From Pseudomonas sp. LB-090624 (GTDB taxonomy: Bacteria > Pseudomonadota > Gammaproteobacteria > Pseudomonadales > Pseudomonadaceae), in contig NZ_QJRL01000012.1 of the NCBI RefSeq assembly GCF_003205205.1, positions 62,001 to 126,000 on the forward strand: DNA of 64,000 bases, written 5' to 3'. Every line of letters starts with the position of its first letter. Position 1 is the first letter of the stretch. This document shows, piece after piece, positions 24,080-33,500 of the stretch. The notes below the pieces were generated by a model that saw only the letters and a program-made list of their open reading frames with translations, was not told the origin of the DNA and made no database searches. Made by a program: the position numbers and the translations under genes.

Positions 24080-26473
24080 ATGCTGCGCAGGGGCCAGGGA
24101 GGACCCGGCAATGGTTGGAAACCGTGTGTGAACTGGCTATCGGCGACGACGCGCCGCTGGTGCTTGGGGCTGGCCATGGCCGGCTCCGGCCTGGCGCTGG
24201 CCGACGACCTGCCACCGCCGCCCACGGAGATGGCTGCCATCGCCGACGCCACCCTGTACCTCGACCTGATGGTGAACCAGATGCCCCGGGCTGAGCTGGT
24301 ACCCGTGCAGCAACGGGCCGGGCGATTGTACCTGGACAGCGAGGTGCTGCGGGCTGCCGGCGTGTCATTGCCGGGCAACCCCCAGGGAGAGATAGCGCTG
24401 GACGCTGTCAGCGGGCTGCACACCGACTACGACAGCCAGAACCAGCGCCTGCTGTTGCAGGTACCGCCGGCCTGGTTGCCAGACCAGCAGGTGGGTGAGC
24501 GCAGCCTTTACCCGCCCAGCGATGCGCGCAGCAGCTTCGGCGCCTTGTTCAACTACGACCTGTACCTTAACGACACCGATGATGGTGGCACCTACCTGGC
24601 GGCCTGGAACGAGCTGCGTCTGTTCGACAGCTGGGGCATTTTCTCCAGCACTGGCCAATGGCGCCAGTCGTTCAACGGGGCGCAGGCAGACGATTCGCGC
24701 CAGGGCTTTCTGCGATACGACACCACCTGGCGGTTCACGGACGAGCAGCGCCTGCTGACCTATGAAGCGGGTGACTTCGTGACCGGTGCCTTGCCCTGGA
24801 CCAGCTCGGTGCGCGTCGGCGGTTTGCAACTGTCGCGTGACTTTGCCGCGCGGCCCGACCTGGTCACCTACCCATTGCCGGCGTTTGCCGGCGAGGCGGC
24901 GGTGCCGACCTCGCTCGACCTGTTCATAAACGGCTACAAGTCCAGCTCCGCCGAGCTGCAGCCAGGCCCCTACACGCTGACCAACGTGCCGTTCATCAAC
25001 GGTGCGGGTGAAGCGGTGGTGGTCACCACCGATGCCCTTGGTCGACAGGTGTCGACCACCTTGCCGTTCTACGTCACCAGTAGCCTGTTGCAGAAAGGCC
25101 TGTCGGATTACTCGGTCGCAGCCGGTAGCCTGCGTCGCGATTATGGCGTGCGTGACTTCGGCTACGGGCCGGGCGTTGCATCGGCCAACCTGCGTTACGG
25201 CGTGAGCGATACGTTCACCCTGGAAACCCATGCCGAGACCGCTGAGTCGCTGATGCTTGGAGGCCTGGGCGGCAACATGCGGCTGGGCAACTTCGGCGTG
25301 CTCAATGCCGCACTCGCACAAAGCCAGTTCGACGGCGACAAAGGCCACCAGGTCGCGCTCGGCTACCAGTACAACAGCCAGCGCATCGGCTTCAGTTACC
25401 AGCGCCTGCAACGCCACGGTGATTATGCCGACCTGACCCGCGTCGATACCCCGGACATGCAGCTGAGCAAAAGCAGCGAGCAGGTCACCCTCAGCCTCAA
25501 CCTCAACGAATATGGCAACATCGGCGCGGGCTACTTTGACGTGCGCGCAGGGGACGGTACGCGCACCCGGCTGATCAACCTGAGCTACAGCAGGCCGCTG
25601 TGGGGCAATAGCAGCGTCTACCTGTCAGCCAACCGCGAAGTCGGTGACAGCCAGTGGGCGGTGCAGGCGCAACTGGTGATTCCGTTCGACACCCACGGCA
25701 CGTTGGCTTTGGGCATGGAGCGCAGCAACACAGGTGAAACCCTGCAGCGGGTCAACTACAGCCGTGCAGTGCCGGTGGGCAGTGGTGTCGGCTACAACCT
25801 GGGTTATGCCGCCGGCAGTGACCGTGATGCCTATCGCCAGGCCGATGTCACCTGGCGCCTGCAGTCGGTTCAGTTGCAGGCCGGTGTATACGGCAGCAGC
25901 GGCGAGATGACGCGTTGGGCCGACGCCAGTGGCTCGCTGGTGTGGATGGATGCCGGCTTGTTTGCCGCTAACCGCATCGACGATGCGTTCGTGGTGGTCA
26001 GCACCGACGGTTACGCCAACGTGCCGGTGCGCTACGAAAACCAGGAGGTTGGTCGCACCGATGCCGGCGGCCACTTGCTGGTGCCCTATAGCAGTGGCTA
26101 TTACCGGGGCAAATATGAGATCGACCCGATGGACCTGCCGCCGGATGTCCTTGCGCCGCAGGTGGAACAGCGTGTGGCAGTGCGCCGGGGCAGCGGCTAT
26201 CTGCTGGAGTTCCCGCTCAGGCGCGTGCTGGCGGCCAGCATCGAACTGGTAGACGCCAACCAGCAACCCCTCAAGCTGGGCAGCCGCGTCACCCATGAGC
26301 AAAGCGGTAGCCAGGCAGTGGTCGGTTGGGATGGCCTGGTGTACCTGGAAAACCTCTCACCGCAGAACCGCCTGCAGGTCGAAGTCGAGGGAGGCGGGCA
26401 TTGCCAGGTGTCCTTCGACTTGCCCGAGGCCGAAGGCTCGATCCCGCTGATCGGCCCACTGGTGTGCAGATGA
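24080..26473 (+). CDS. csuD: Outer-membrane pilus usher, Csu type
   Basis: A roughly 797-residue usher that forms the outer-membrane pore for pilus subunits. The signal peptide is near the start (CLGLAMAGSGLALADD), the N-terminal domain binds chaperone-subunit pairs, the beta-barrel carries the usher motif NVPFINGAGEAVVVTTDALGR near residues 309-329, and the C-terminal domains end in GHCQVSFDLPE...LIGPLVC. Length fits the archaic (Csu) branch. The ATG at 24080 is weakly supported; a GTG at 24128 would give a cleaner signal peptide (MNWLSATTRRWCLGLAMA). The stop overlaps the tip-adhesin start (ATGA). Confidence 0.93.
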   Translation: MLRRGQGGPGNGWKPCVNWLSATTRRWCLGLAMAGSGLALADDLPPPPTEMAAIADATLYLDLMVNQMPRAELVPVQQRAGRLYLDSEVLRAAGVSLPGNPQGEIALDAVSGLHTDYDSQNQRLLLQVPPAWLPDQQVGERSLYPPSDARSSFGALFNYDLYLNDTDDGGTYLAAWNELRLFDSWGIFSSTGQWRQSFNGAQADDSRQGFLRYDTTWRFTDEQRLLTYEAGDFVTGALPWTSSVRVGGLQLSRDFAARPDLVTYPLPAFAGEAAVPTSLDLFINGYKSSSAELQPGPYTLTNVPFINGAGEAVVVTTDALGRQVSTTLPFYVTSSLLQKGLSDYSVAAGSLRRDYGVRDFGYGPGVASANLRYGVSDTFTLETHAETAESLMLGGLGGNMRLGNFGVLNAALAQSQFDGDKGHQVALGYQYNSQRIGFSYQRLQRHGDYADLTRVDTPDMQLSKSSEQVTLSLNLNEYGNIGAGYFDVRAGDGTRTRLINLSYSRPLWGNSSVYLSANREVGDSQWAVQAQLVIPFDTHGTLALGMERSNTGETLQRVNYSRAVPVGSGVGYNLGYAAGSDRDAYRQADVTWRLQSVQLQAGVYGSSGEMTRWADASGSLVWMDAGLFAANRIDDAFVVVSTDGYANVPVRYENQEVGRTDAGGHLLVPYSSGYYRGKYEIDPMDLPPDVLAPQVEQRVAVRRGSGYLLEFPLRRVLAASIELVDANQQPLKLGSRVTHEQSGSQAVVGWDGLVYLENLSPQNRLQVEVEGGGHCQVSFDLPEAEGSIPLIGPLVCR

Positions 26474-27438
26474 AGCCCGCCTGGCGTGTGATGTGGGCCT
26501 GTGCGTTGCTGCTGTGCGCGGGCTCGGCCTGGGCAAAGTGTGCGGTGGTGGCTACTGCGCCGGTGCTGTTTGGGTCACTCAATTCGACCCAGGTGCGCTC
26601 CACGGTACAGACGGGCTCCACCACCAACGCAGGCCTGCAGTGCAACGGTACCGTGCTGAGCGTACTCAGCGCCACCGACTCGTTCAAGCTCACTGTGCTG
26701 CCCGCCACGGGAGGTCTGGTAGGGCCAACCGGCGATGTCATCCCTTACACCCTGTATGCCGATTCATCCACCAACTTTCCGATTACCCGCAATGTGGCGT
26801 TCGAGTTCGGCCGTACCGGTATCCTCGACTTGCTCGGGCTGCTCGGCGGCACGCCGAAGACCGTGCCGTTGTACATCCGCACGCAGGTTGGCAGCAACGT
26901 CGCGGCAGGCCTGTATCAGGAAACCTTGAGCCTGGGCTGGTCGTGGAACTACTGTGAAGGGATTGCCATCGGGGGGCTTTGCATCGGGCGGGACACTGGC
27001 GCGGGTACACAAAGCCTCACGGTGAGCCTGACGGTGACCAACGACTGCCAGATCACCACACCGAACATAAGCTTTGGCAGCGCGCCGGTGGTGGCGGGGT
27101 TCGCTACGGTGAGCCAGAGCCTGAGCGTATCGTGCACCAAGGGTAGCAACTACACCGTGGGGCTGGATGATGGGTTGAACGTGGCCAGCGGGCGACGACG
27201 GATGAAATCCACGGCCAACAACTACCTGGCGTACGACATTTTCAAAAGTGCCGGGGCCGTGCGCTGGGGGGCTTCGGGAGCGGCACGGCGTGCCAGCAGT
27301 GATGCGGATGTGAACCCGGGAGCAGGTACTGGCACGGGAAGCCAGGTGTTCAACTACAACGCCAGGGTCTACACCGACCAGGCCACGCCGCCGGCGGCGA
27401 GCTATACCGACAGCGTTGTTCTGGATGTGCAGTTCTGA
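26470..27438 (+). CDS. csuE: Csu-type tip adhesin, two spore coat U domains
   Basis: A 322-residue exported protein at the end of the pilus operon, overlapping the usher stop by four bases. The signal peptide MKPAWRVMWACALLLCAGSAWA is followed by two SCPU-type domains: the first from KCAVVATAPVLFGSLN, the second from NDCQITTPNISFGSAP, each with its second cysteine (LQCNG, VSCTKG). A two-domain product in this place is the CsuE tip adhesin, whose N-terminal domain in Acinetobacter inserts hydrophobic loops into surfaces. An extra cysteine pair (YCEGIAIGGLC) lies at the domain junction. Confidence 0.9.
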   Translation: MKPAWRVMWACALLLCAGSAWAKCAVVATAPVLFGSLNSTQVRSTVQTGSTTNAGLQCNGTVLSVLSATDSFKLTVLPATGGLVGPTGDVIPYTLYADSSTNFPITRNVAFEFGRTGILDLLGLLGGTPKTVPLYIRTQVGSNVAAGLYQETLSLGWSWNYCEGIAIGGLCIGRDTGAGTQSLTVSLTVTNDCQITTPNISFGSAPVVAGFATVSQSLSVSCTKGSNYTVGLDDGLNVASGRRRMKSTANNYLAYDIFKSAGAVRWGASGAARRASSDADVNPGAGTGTGSQVFNYNARVYTDQATPPAASYTDSVVLDVQF

Positions 27439-27569
27439 CGCAAGTCCCGGCGGCCACGATCCGCGTACCTGGTGAGAACTGCCTTGTCCTGCCGGCCCGA
27501 TCACCGCCTCCCCTGCACAGAGCCAGCGGAGCAAGGCAACGGTGCCCAAATTGACTGCGCTAGGCGCGT

Positions 27570-28718
27570 TCAGCGCAAGTCGCCAACCATCTTCGCCAGG
27601 GTCTCCAGCACCGCCCCGGCCAGTGCCTTCGAACGTGCCCCAGACCAGCCGGTAACGGTATCAGGCGCGTCATCATGGTCCTTGAACGGCATTTCAAGGG
27701 TGAGCGACAGGCAGTCATGTGCCATACCGACGGCATTGCAAGCCAGGGTCGTGTTTGCCTGCCCGGGTTCGTCGCGGGTATAGCCGTGCACCGTCTGGAA
27801 GTCGCGCGTCACGCTGCACAGCGTACTGCGGAACTGCTCTTCGAGGTTTGCCAGCCGTGGTGTGTAGCCCGGGTTGCCCTCGCAGGCGGCGGTGAACACA
27901 TGCGGGATTTCTTCGTCGCCATGCACGTCGATGAACGCATCCACCCCGTACTGTTTCATCTGTGCCTGGGCGAAGAATACTTCCGGGCTGAGTTCGACGC
28001 TGGCGTCCTGCCAGGCGCGGTTGAGGTCCTTGCCCTTGAAATTGGTGCGCAGGTGGCCGAGGAAGGCGCCGTCGGGGTTCATGTTGGGGATGAGGTACAG
28101 ATCCGCCTTGGCCAGCAGTTGCCGGACCACCGCATCGTTGGCCTGCAGGCGGTCGATTACCCCTTCCATGAACCATTCCGCCATGTGCTCGCCCGGGTGC
28201 TGCTGGGCGATCAGCCACAGCTTGCGCTTGCCATCGGCACCGTCACCGGCCCGCAGCAGGGGAATGTCCCGGCCCTGCACGCTGCGGCCGCTGGCCAGCA
28301 ATGTGACGCCGGGCAACTGCCGGGCGCGCTCGATCAGCTGGTTGTGGCGGGCGCGGGGGTAGGGCTCGAAGTAGGCGAACCAGATTTGCGGCTGTTCGGC
28401 CTTCACTTCGAACGACAGCGCCGTGCCGTCGAACTGGCTGGGCACGCGGAACCAGTTTTGCTGGTCGTAGCTGGCTACGGCGTTGTAGCCACTCCAGGCG
28501 TTCTTGTAAGAAGAACCTGAGGCGTTGTCCAGGCTGAAGCGATGGACCTGCCCCGGCGTCAGTCCGCTGACCTTGAAGTGGAACCACTGGTAGTGGCCGC
28601 TGTGGGTATCCGGGCGGATTGCCAGACGCACCTGGGCGGGGTTGCTGGCATCCAGGACCTGGATGTTGCCGGAGTCGAAATCGCAGTCTATCTGCAGGGG
28701 GGACAGCGTCACGGTCAT
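27570..28718 (-). CDS. M14 carboxypeptidase, cytosolic carboxypeptidase (CCP)-like
   Basis: A 382-residue zinc carboxypeptidase. The zinc ligands are visible in QQHPGEHMAEW (His and Glu) and FIDVHGDEE (His), and the catalytic Glu in LTLEMPFKD. The N-terminal 110 residues form a beta-sandwich of the kind seen only in the CCP/AGBL branch (VSGLTPGQVHRFSLDNA, PYPRARHNQLI), whose eukaryotic members trim glutamates from tubulin. No signal peptide, so it is cytoplasmic. The bacterial substrate is unknown. A GGAGC ribosome site precedes the ATG at 28718. Monocistronic, with about 200 bases of non-coding DNA ahead. Confidence 0.88.
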   Translation of the reverse strand: MTVTLSPLQIDCDFDSGNIQVLDASNPAQVRLAIRPDTHSGHYQWFHFKVSGLTPGQVHRFSLDNASGSSYKNAWSGYNAVASYDQQNWFRVPSQFDGTALSFEVKAEQPQIWFAYFEPYPRARHNQLIERARQLPGVTLLASGRSVQGRDIPLLRAGDGADGKRKLWLIAQQHPGEHMAEWFMEGVIDRLQANDAVVRQLLAKADLYLIPNMNPDGAFLGHLRTNFKGKDLNRAWQDASVELSPEVFFAQAQMKQYGVDAFIDVHGDEEIPHVFTAACEGNPGYTPRLANLEEQFRSTLCSVTRDFQTVHGYTRDEPGQANTTLACNAVGMAHDCLSLTLEMPFKDHDDAPDTVTGWSGARSKALAGAVLETLAKMVGDLR

Positions 28719-28918
28719 GTGCCGGGCTCCTTTGCGGGCATTGTTTCAGGGGTACTGTACACGCCTTGTCCGGGATGCTGCGCAACTAGTGGTTTGCGTT
28801 TTTTGTCTGGGCGATGCGGCAGGGCGGCGCCGTTGCGTTCAGTTGAGCCGTGACGCACGCGGCGAGAGGGCCGCTGGAAAGCGCATTGCCAGTGGCCGAC
28901 GAGGTGGACTCAGCGACG

Positions 28919-29383
28919 TCACAACCCAAGCTCACTGAGCCCTGGATGATCATCCGGGCGTCGCCCCAACGGCCAGTGGAACTTGCGCTCGGTTTCGCTG
29001 ATGGGGTGTTCGTTGATGCTGGAATGGCGGTTGTGCATCAGCCCGTCTTCGACAAACTCCCAGTTCTCGTTGCCATAGGCACGGAACCACTGGCCGCTGT
29101 CGTCGCGGTACTCGTAGGCGTAGCGCACGGCAATGCGATTACCAGTGAATGCCCACAGCTCCTTGATCAGGCGGTATTCCAGTTCGTGGTTCCATTTACG
29201 GGTCAGAAACGCCTCGACCTCGCTACGGCCACGGGGGAACTCCGCACGGTTCCGCCAGACCGTGTCAGGGGTGTAGGCGAGCGCGACCTTGGCCGGGTCG
29301 CGGCTGTTCCAGCCATCTTCGGCCAAGCGTACTTTTTCGATGGCGCTTTCGCGGGTGAAAGGCGGCAGAGGTGGGCGGGGCAT
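28919..29383 (-). CDS. NTF2-like DUF1348 family protein
   Basis: A 154-residue cone-shaped NTF2-like fold protein of the DUF1348 group. Conserved features are [35 protein letters not shown] at the N-terminus, then [19 protein letters not shown] and [24 protein letters not shown]. No catalytic residue can be assigned. The ATG at 29383 has an AGGAG ribosome site; the frame extends far upstream but without support. It precedes no operon partner, with about 200 bases to dkgB on the same strand. Confidence 0.85.
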   Translation of the reverse strand: MPRPPLPPFTRESAIEKVRLAEDGWNSRDPAKVALAYTPDTVWRNRAEFPRGRSEVEAFLTRKWNHELEYRLIKELWAFTGNRIAVRYAYEYRDDSGQWFRAYGNENWEFVEDGLMHNRHSSINEHPISETERKFHWPLGRRPDDHPGLSELGL

Positions 29384-29591
29384 TGGGCTACTCCTAAGGG
29401 GTGAAGGGTAGGTAGGAGGGTAGTAGCTGAATGCCTGGGCGAGAATGCCCGGACCGGGGACTTCACAATTTCGCCAGGTGCAACGGTGGCGCAGCGTACG
29501 GTTCAACGGGCCTGTGCCTGCCGGCCGCAGGGGTGGGCAATGTGGGGGCGGTTCTGACACCAACCCCCGGCTGCTGGTGACTGCGCGAGTG

Positions 29592-30395
29592 TCAATCCCA
29601 CGCGGGGGCGAGGCCATCCGGGCTGACTTCGCGGCCATTGCGTTCAAGCGTGGCGATGCGAGCCATGTCGTCAGGGTCTAGCTTCAAGCCAATGGCAAGC
29701 AGGTTGCTGGCCAGGTTTTCGCGCTTGGTCGACGACGGAATTACCGCATAGCCCAGTTGCAGGGCCCAGGCCAGGGCAACCTGGGCGACGGTCGCCTTGT
29801 GCTTGTCGGCTATTTCACCCAGTACCGGGTCGTTCAGCACCTTGCCGTAGGCCAGGGTCATGTATGAGGTAACGGTAATGCCTTGTTCCTTCAGGAAGCC
29901 AGCCAGCTTGCTGTTCTGCAGGTACGGGCTGAGCTCGATCTGATTGGTGGCAATTTCGCCCTTGCCAACCACTTCGATGGCCTGGCGAGTCAGTGCGATG
30001 TTGAAATTGGACACGCCAATCTGGCGGGTCAGGCCCAGCGTCTTCGCTTCGGCCAGTGCGGTCATGTATTCCGGCAACCCTACGCCATTGCCTGGGGCTG
30101 GCCAATGGATCAGCAGCAGGTCGACATAGTCGGTGCGCAGTTTCTTCAGGCTTTCGCGCAGGCTCGGGATCAGCTTGTCCGCCGCGTAGTTGTCGACCCA
30201 GATCTTGGTGGTGATGAAAAGCTCGCTGCGCGGTACACCGCTTTCAGCGATGGCTTGGCCGACTTCAGCTTCATTCTTGTAGATCTGTGCGGTGTCGATG
30301 GCCCGATAGCCCAGCTCAAGGGCCGATTTGACCGAGTCGATGACGGTTTGGCCAGTGAGTCGGAAGGTACCGAGGCCGAAGGAAGGAACGCTCAT
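29592..30395 (-). CDS. dkgB: Aldo/keto reductase, 2,5-diketo-D-gluconate reductase B type
   Basis: A 267-residue NADPH-dependent aldo/keto reductase. It follows E. coli DkgB closely: [31 protein letters not shown] with the catalytic Asp and Tyr, ITTKIWVDN with the catalytic Lys, LLLIHWPAP with the catalytic His, [11 protein letters not shown] and [11 protein letters not shown] for cofactor binding. It reduces small aldehydes and ketones such as methylglyoxal in related enzymes. The ATG at 30395 has CAGGAG upstream. It is divergent from the giant NEL-domain gene. Confidence 0.93.
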   Translation of the reverse strand: MSVPSFGLGTFRLTGQTVIDSVKSALELGYRAIDTAQIYKNEAEVGQAIAESGVPRSELFITTKIWVDNYAADKLIPSLRESLKKLRTDYVDLLLIHWPAPGNGVGLPEYMTALAEAKTLGLTRQIGVSNFNIALTRQAIEVVGKGEIATNQIELSPYLQNSKLAGFLKEQGITVTSYMTLAYGKVLNDPVLGEIADKHKATVAQVALAWALQLGYAVIPSSTKRENLASNLLAIGLKLDPDDMARIATLERNGREVSPDGLAPAWD

Positions 30396-30598
30396 GGGCT
30401 TACTCCTGGGAAGTGGGGTTGAATCCTTTAGCAGCCAGTGTGCAGGTTCGCAGGCCATCGAATAAGCGGCTGCTGCGTCAAAGTCCTTTGACCTGCGGGC
30501 AAGAATCGCGTTTCACCCAGGCCTTCATTACATAAGTATGGCCAGAACAGGGTGAGACCTTGGTCAGCTAACGCTTTTATCAAGCGGACACACTGCCC

Positions 30599-33500
30599 AT
30601 GATTCCTTCTGTGATACCTGCCGACTCCATCGATGCGCTGATTGCCAGTCATCTGCCGGGTTGGGTAACGCGCGCTCGCGTCGAACACCTGACACTATTG
30701 CGCGCAGCTTCATTGCGTCAGCAGCGGGCGCAGGAACAACTCCACGCCAGGTTGCAGGCGCTCGAGCCTCTGGATGAATTCGCCGAAGCGCTGCTCAAAA
30801 GTGCGCTCGCGGCGCGCTCCATCACACAGGTAGATCTACGCCTGGCCCGGGTCCGGCTGGTGACTCTGCGGCCAAATCCGCCGATATCGCCTGCTTTGCC
30901 ATCCTCCTCGACCCGGGTCGAAAGTACCCAGTCGCTGCTTTCGGCGGCACTGCACAATTTCCACGAAAATGAAACGCGACCGGGCTGGTTCGCCACAGGG
31001 TCACAGCTGGTCAATGCGACTGGAAAGAGGCTGCCATTGAGCGTTGAGGTATTCGCCCAGCTCTGTCGCAGCCTCGATATCGGTCGACATTATCAACGCC
31101 ATCTGCAATCGCAGCTGGAAACCGAAAGCATGGCCGGGGGGCAGGTCGAGGCCATCATGGAGGAGGCATTGAGCGCCAGGCTGGAGCTTGACGCGGTTGT
31201 CGCCAGGGTCAAGGGCGACATTGACGAGTTGACGTATCAGCGTATCCGCCACGTTGTCGACGCAGCGTCAGGGCCTGCCGAGGACACCGTTGTGAGGTGC
31301 CACACCCTGAGGCTGCTGGGCAAGAAGATCATTGGCGCACTGGCGATCGAAGTGCGTCAGAACGCCCGTCTGGTTGGCGTTATCGCATGGTTGCCTGAGG
31401 ACCGGTACGCCGCGGTGAGCTGGCATGCCAACTGGGAACTGTTGTACCTGACGCTGGGTGTGCGCATGCGTGACGAAGCGTATCGTCAGTTCTTTCAGCG
31501 CTTTGTCGCAGAGCGGGACCGCGTTGCTTTCTACACGGCCCTGAACGCGCTGCTGAAGCAGGGCAATACTGTTTTACCGCTCGAGCTGGATGGCCGCTGC
31601 TTTGCGGTCGAAGGCGACGTGTTCACCGCGCTGCGCAAAGCGCTGCTCGACAAGATGCTGGATGATGCACGGGTATTGGCGGTATCAACGGAGGATGAGG
31701 ATATCGCCGACCGCCAGGCACGTCTGCAAGGTTATCTTGACTTGGGGCTCAGCGTGGCAGGCCTGGCAGCGCTGTTTGTCCCCGGGTTGGGCCAGGCCAT
31801 GCTCGGGCTCACGGTCGCGCAGTTGGCGGGCGAAGTGTACGAGGGGTACCAGGACTGGCAGTTGGGTGATCGCAATGCTGCCTTGGGCCACCTGTTCAAC
31901 GTGGCGGAAACGGGGGCGACAGGGGCGTTGACGGCTGCGGGGGCGGCGGCACTCGGCAAGCTCGCCCAGCGCGTGGCACGCGTGGATGCGCTGGTGCCGG
32001 TACGCCTGGCGGATGGCCAGTTGCGTCTGTGTGATCCGGATTTGCCAGGCTACCAGCTAGCGGGCATCGACCTGACGGCAGGGCAGGCCATCAATGAAAA
32101 TGGCCGTTCGCTGAGGCGCCTGCACGATGCCGTGTATGAGGTAAGTGAAGGCGACGATGGAGCATGGCGGATTCATCACCCGTCCAGGCCGGGGGCCTAT
32201 CTACCTGCACTCGAGCACAATGGTGCCGGGGGATGGGTGCATGAGTTCGAGCAACCCCAGCGCTGGCAGGACGCCGCCTACATGGTTCGCCGTCTTGCCA
32301 GCCGCACAGCGGCTGTTTCCGACGAGGCGGCAGCCTTTGCCTTGCAGGTTACCGGTTACGGCGCTGACCAGCTGCGCCGGTTGGTTCTGGAGAGCGCCGC
32401 GCCCCCGGCGCGTTTGCTCGATGCCATCGAGCGCTGGCACCTGCACGATGAGTTGCCGACTCTGCGGGGTGAGGCATTCGAGGAAGTGTTCAACGAGCGG
32501 CAGGTCAACCCGAACGCTGCGGACCAGGTGCTGATGCGCGACTTCCCTGGCCTTTCCCATCGCTGCGCACGAGAAATTGTCGAGCACGCCAACAGTGTCG
32601 AGCTCGAGCGCCTGAATGATGCGGGACGGGTGCCGCTTACCCTGGCGGAGCGAGCACGTTGGGCCGTACGTGACAGCCGGATTGATCGCGCCTTGGCAGG
32701 GTTGCGTCAGCCTGCTGCGGTAAATGCTGACACCGAAAAGCTCGTGCAGGGCGGGGTGGGCGATGCCCTTGCCGAGCGGGAGGCGGCGGCCCGAATGATT
32801 GGTCTGGCCCCGGTGGGGCAAGGCGTTCGCCCCCCTTTGCGGTTGTTCGATGGGCGCTTGGGCTACCCGCTCAGTGGCCACCTGTCGGGGACCCGCCAGG
32901 CACTGCGGCGCACCTTGAATCATGTGTTCCCGCTGATGACCGGTGAAGCGTTGCAGGCATACCTGCAAGACCTGGCTCGGCAGGGTGTAGAGCCGTGGAA
33001 CCATGTCAGTCAGCTGTTACAGGCCAAGGCCAGCCTCAAGCAGGCATTGCACGCCTGGCGGAGTGAGCCAGGGCTGAACCTGGTTCGCCGCTGGCGCCGG
33101 ATCAAGGTTGCCAGGCGCATCATGATGAGCTGGCAGCGCGCGACGCCGGGTGATGTAGCGGGTGATTACCACCTGACCATCGTGGGTGAGCGAGTGGGCA
33201 ATCTGCCGGCCTTGCCTGAGAATGTGTCTTTCGACCACATCACACACCTCACATTGCGCGATATGCGGGCGACGAGCGTCGAGGCGGGTTTCCTGGTTCG
33301 CTTCAGCAAGGTGCGTAACCTGGATTTGCGGGGCAACCAGCTGACCCGGCTTCCGGCTGGCATCGAGCAACTGGGCGAATTGCGAAACCTGCGCCTTGCT
33401 GACAACCAGATCGTACTGACCCGCGACGACAACCTGCGCTTCAGCCAGCTCGAGGGGCTACGCCGCCTCGAGTTGAACGGTAACCCGGTAGGCTTGCTGC

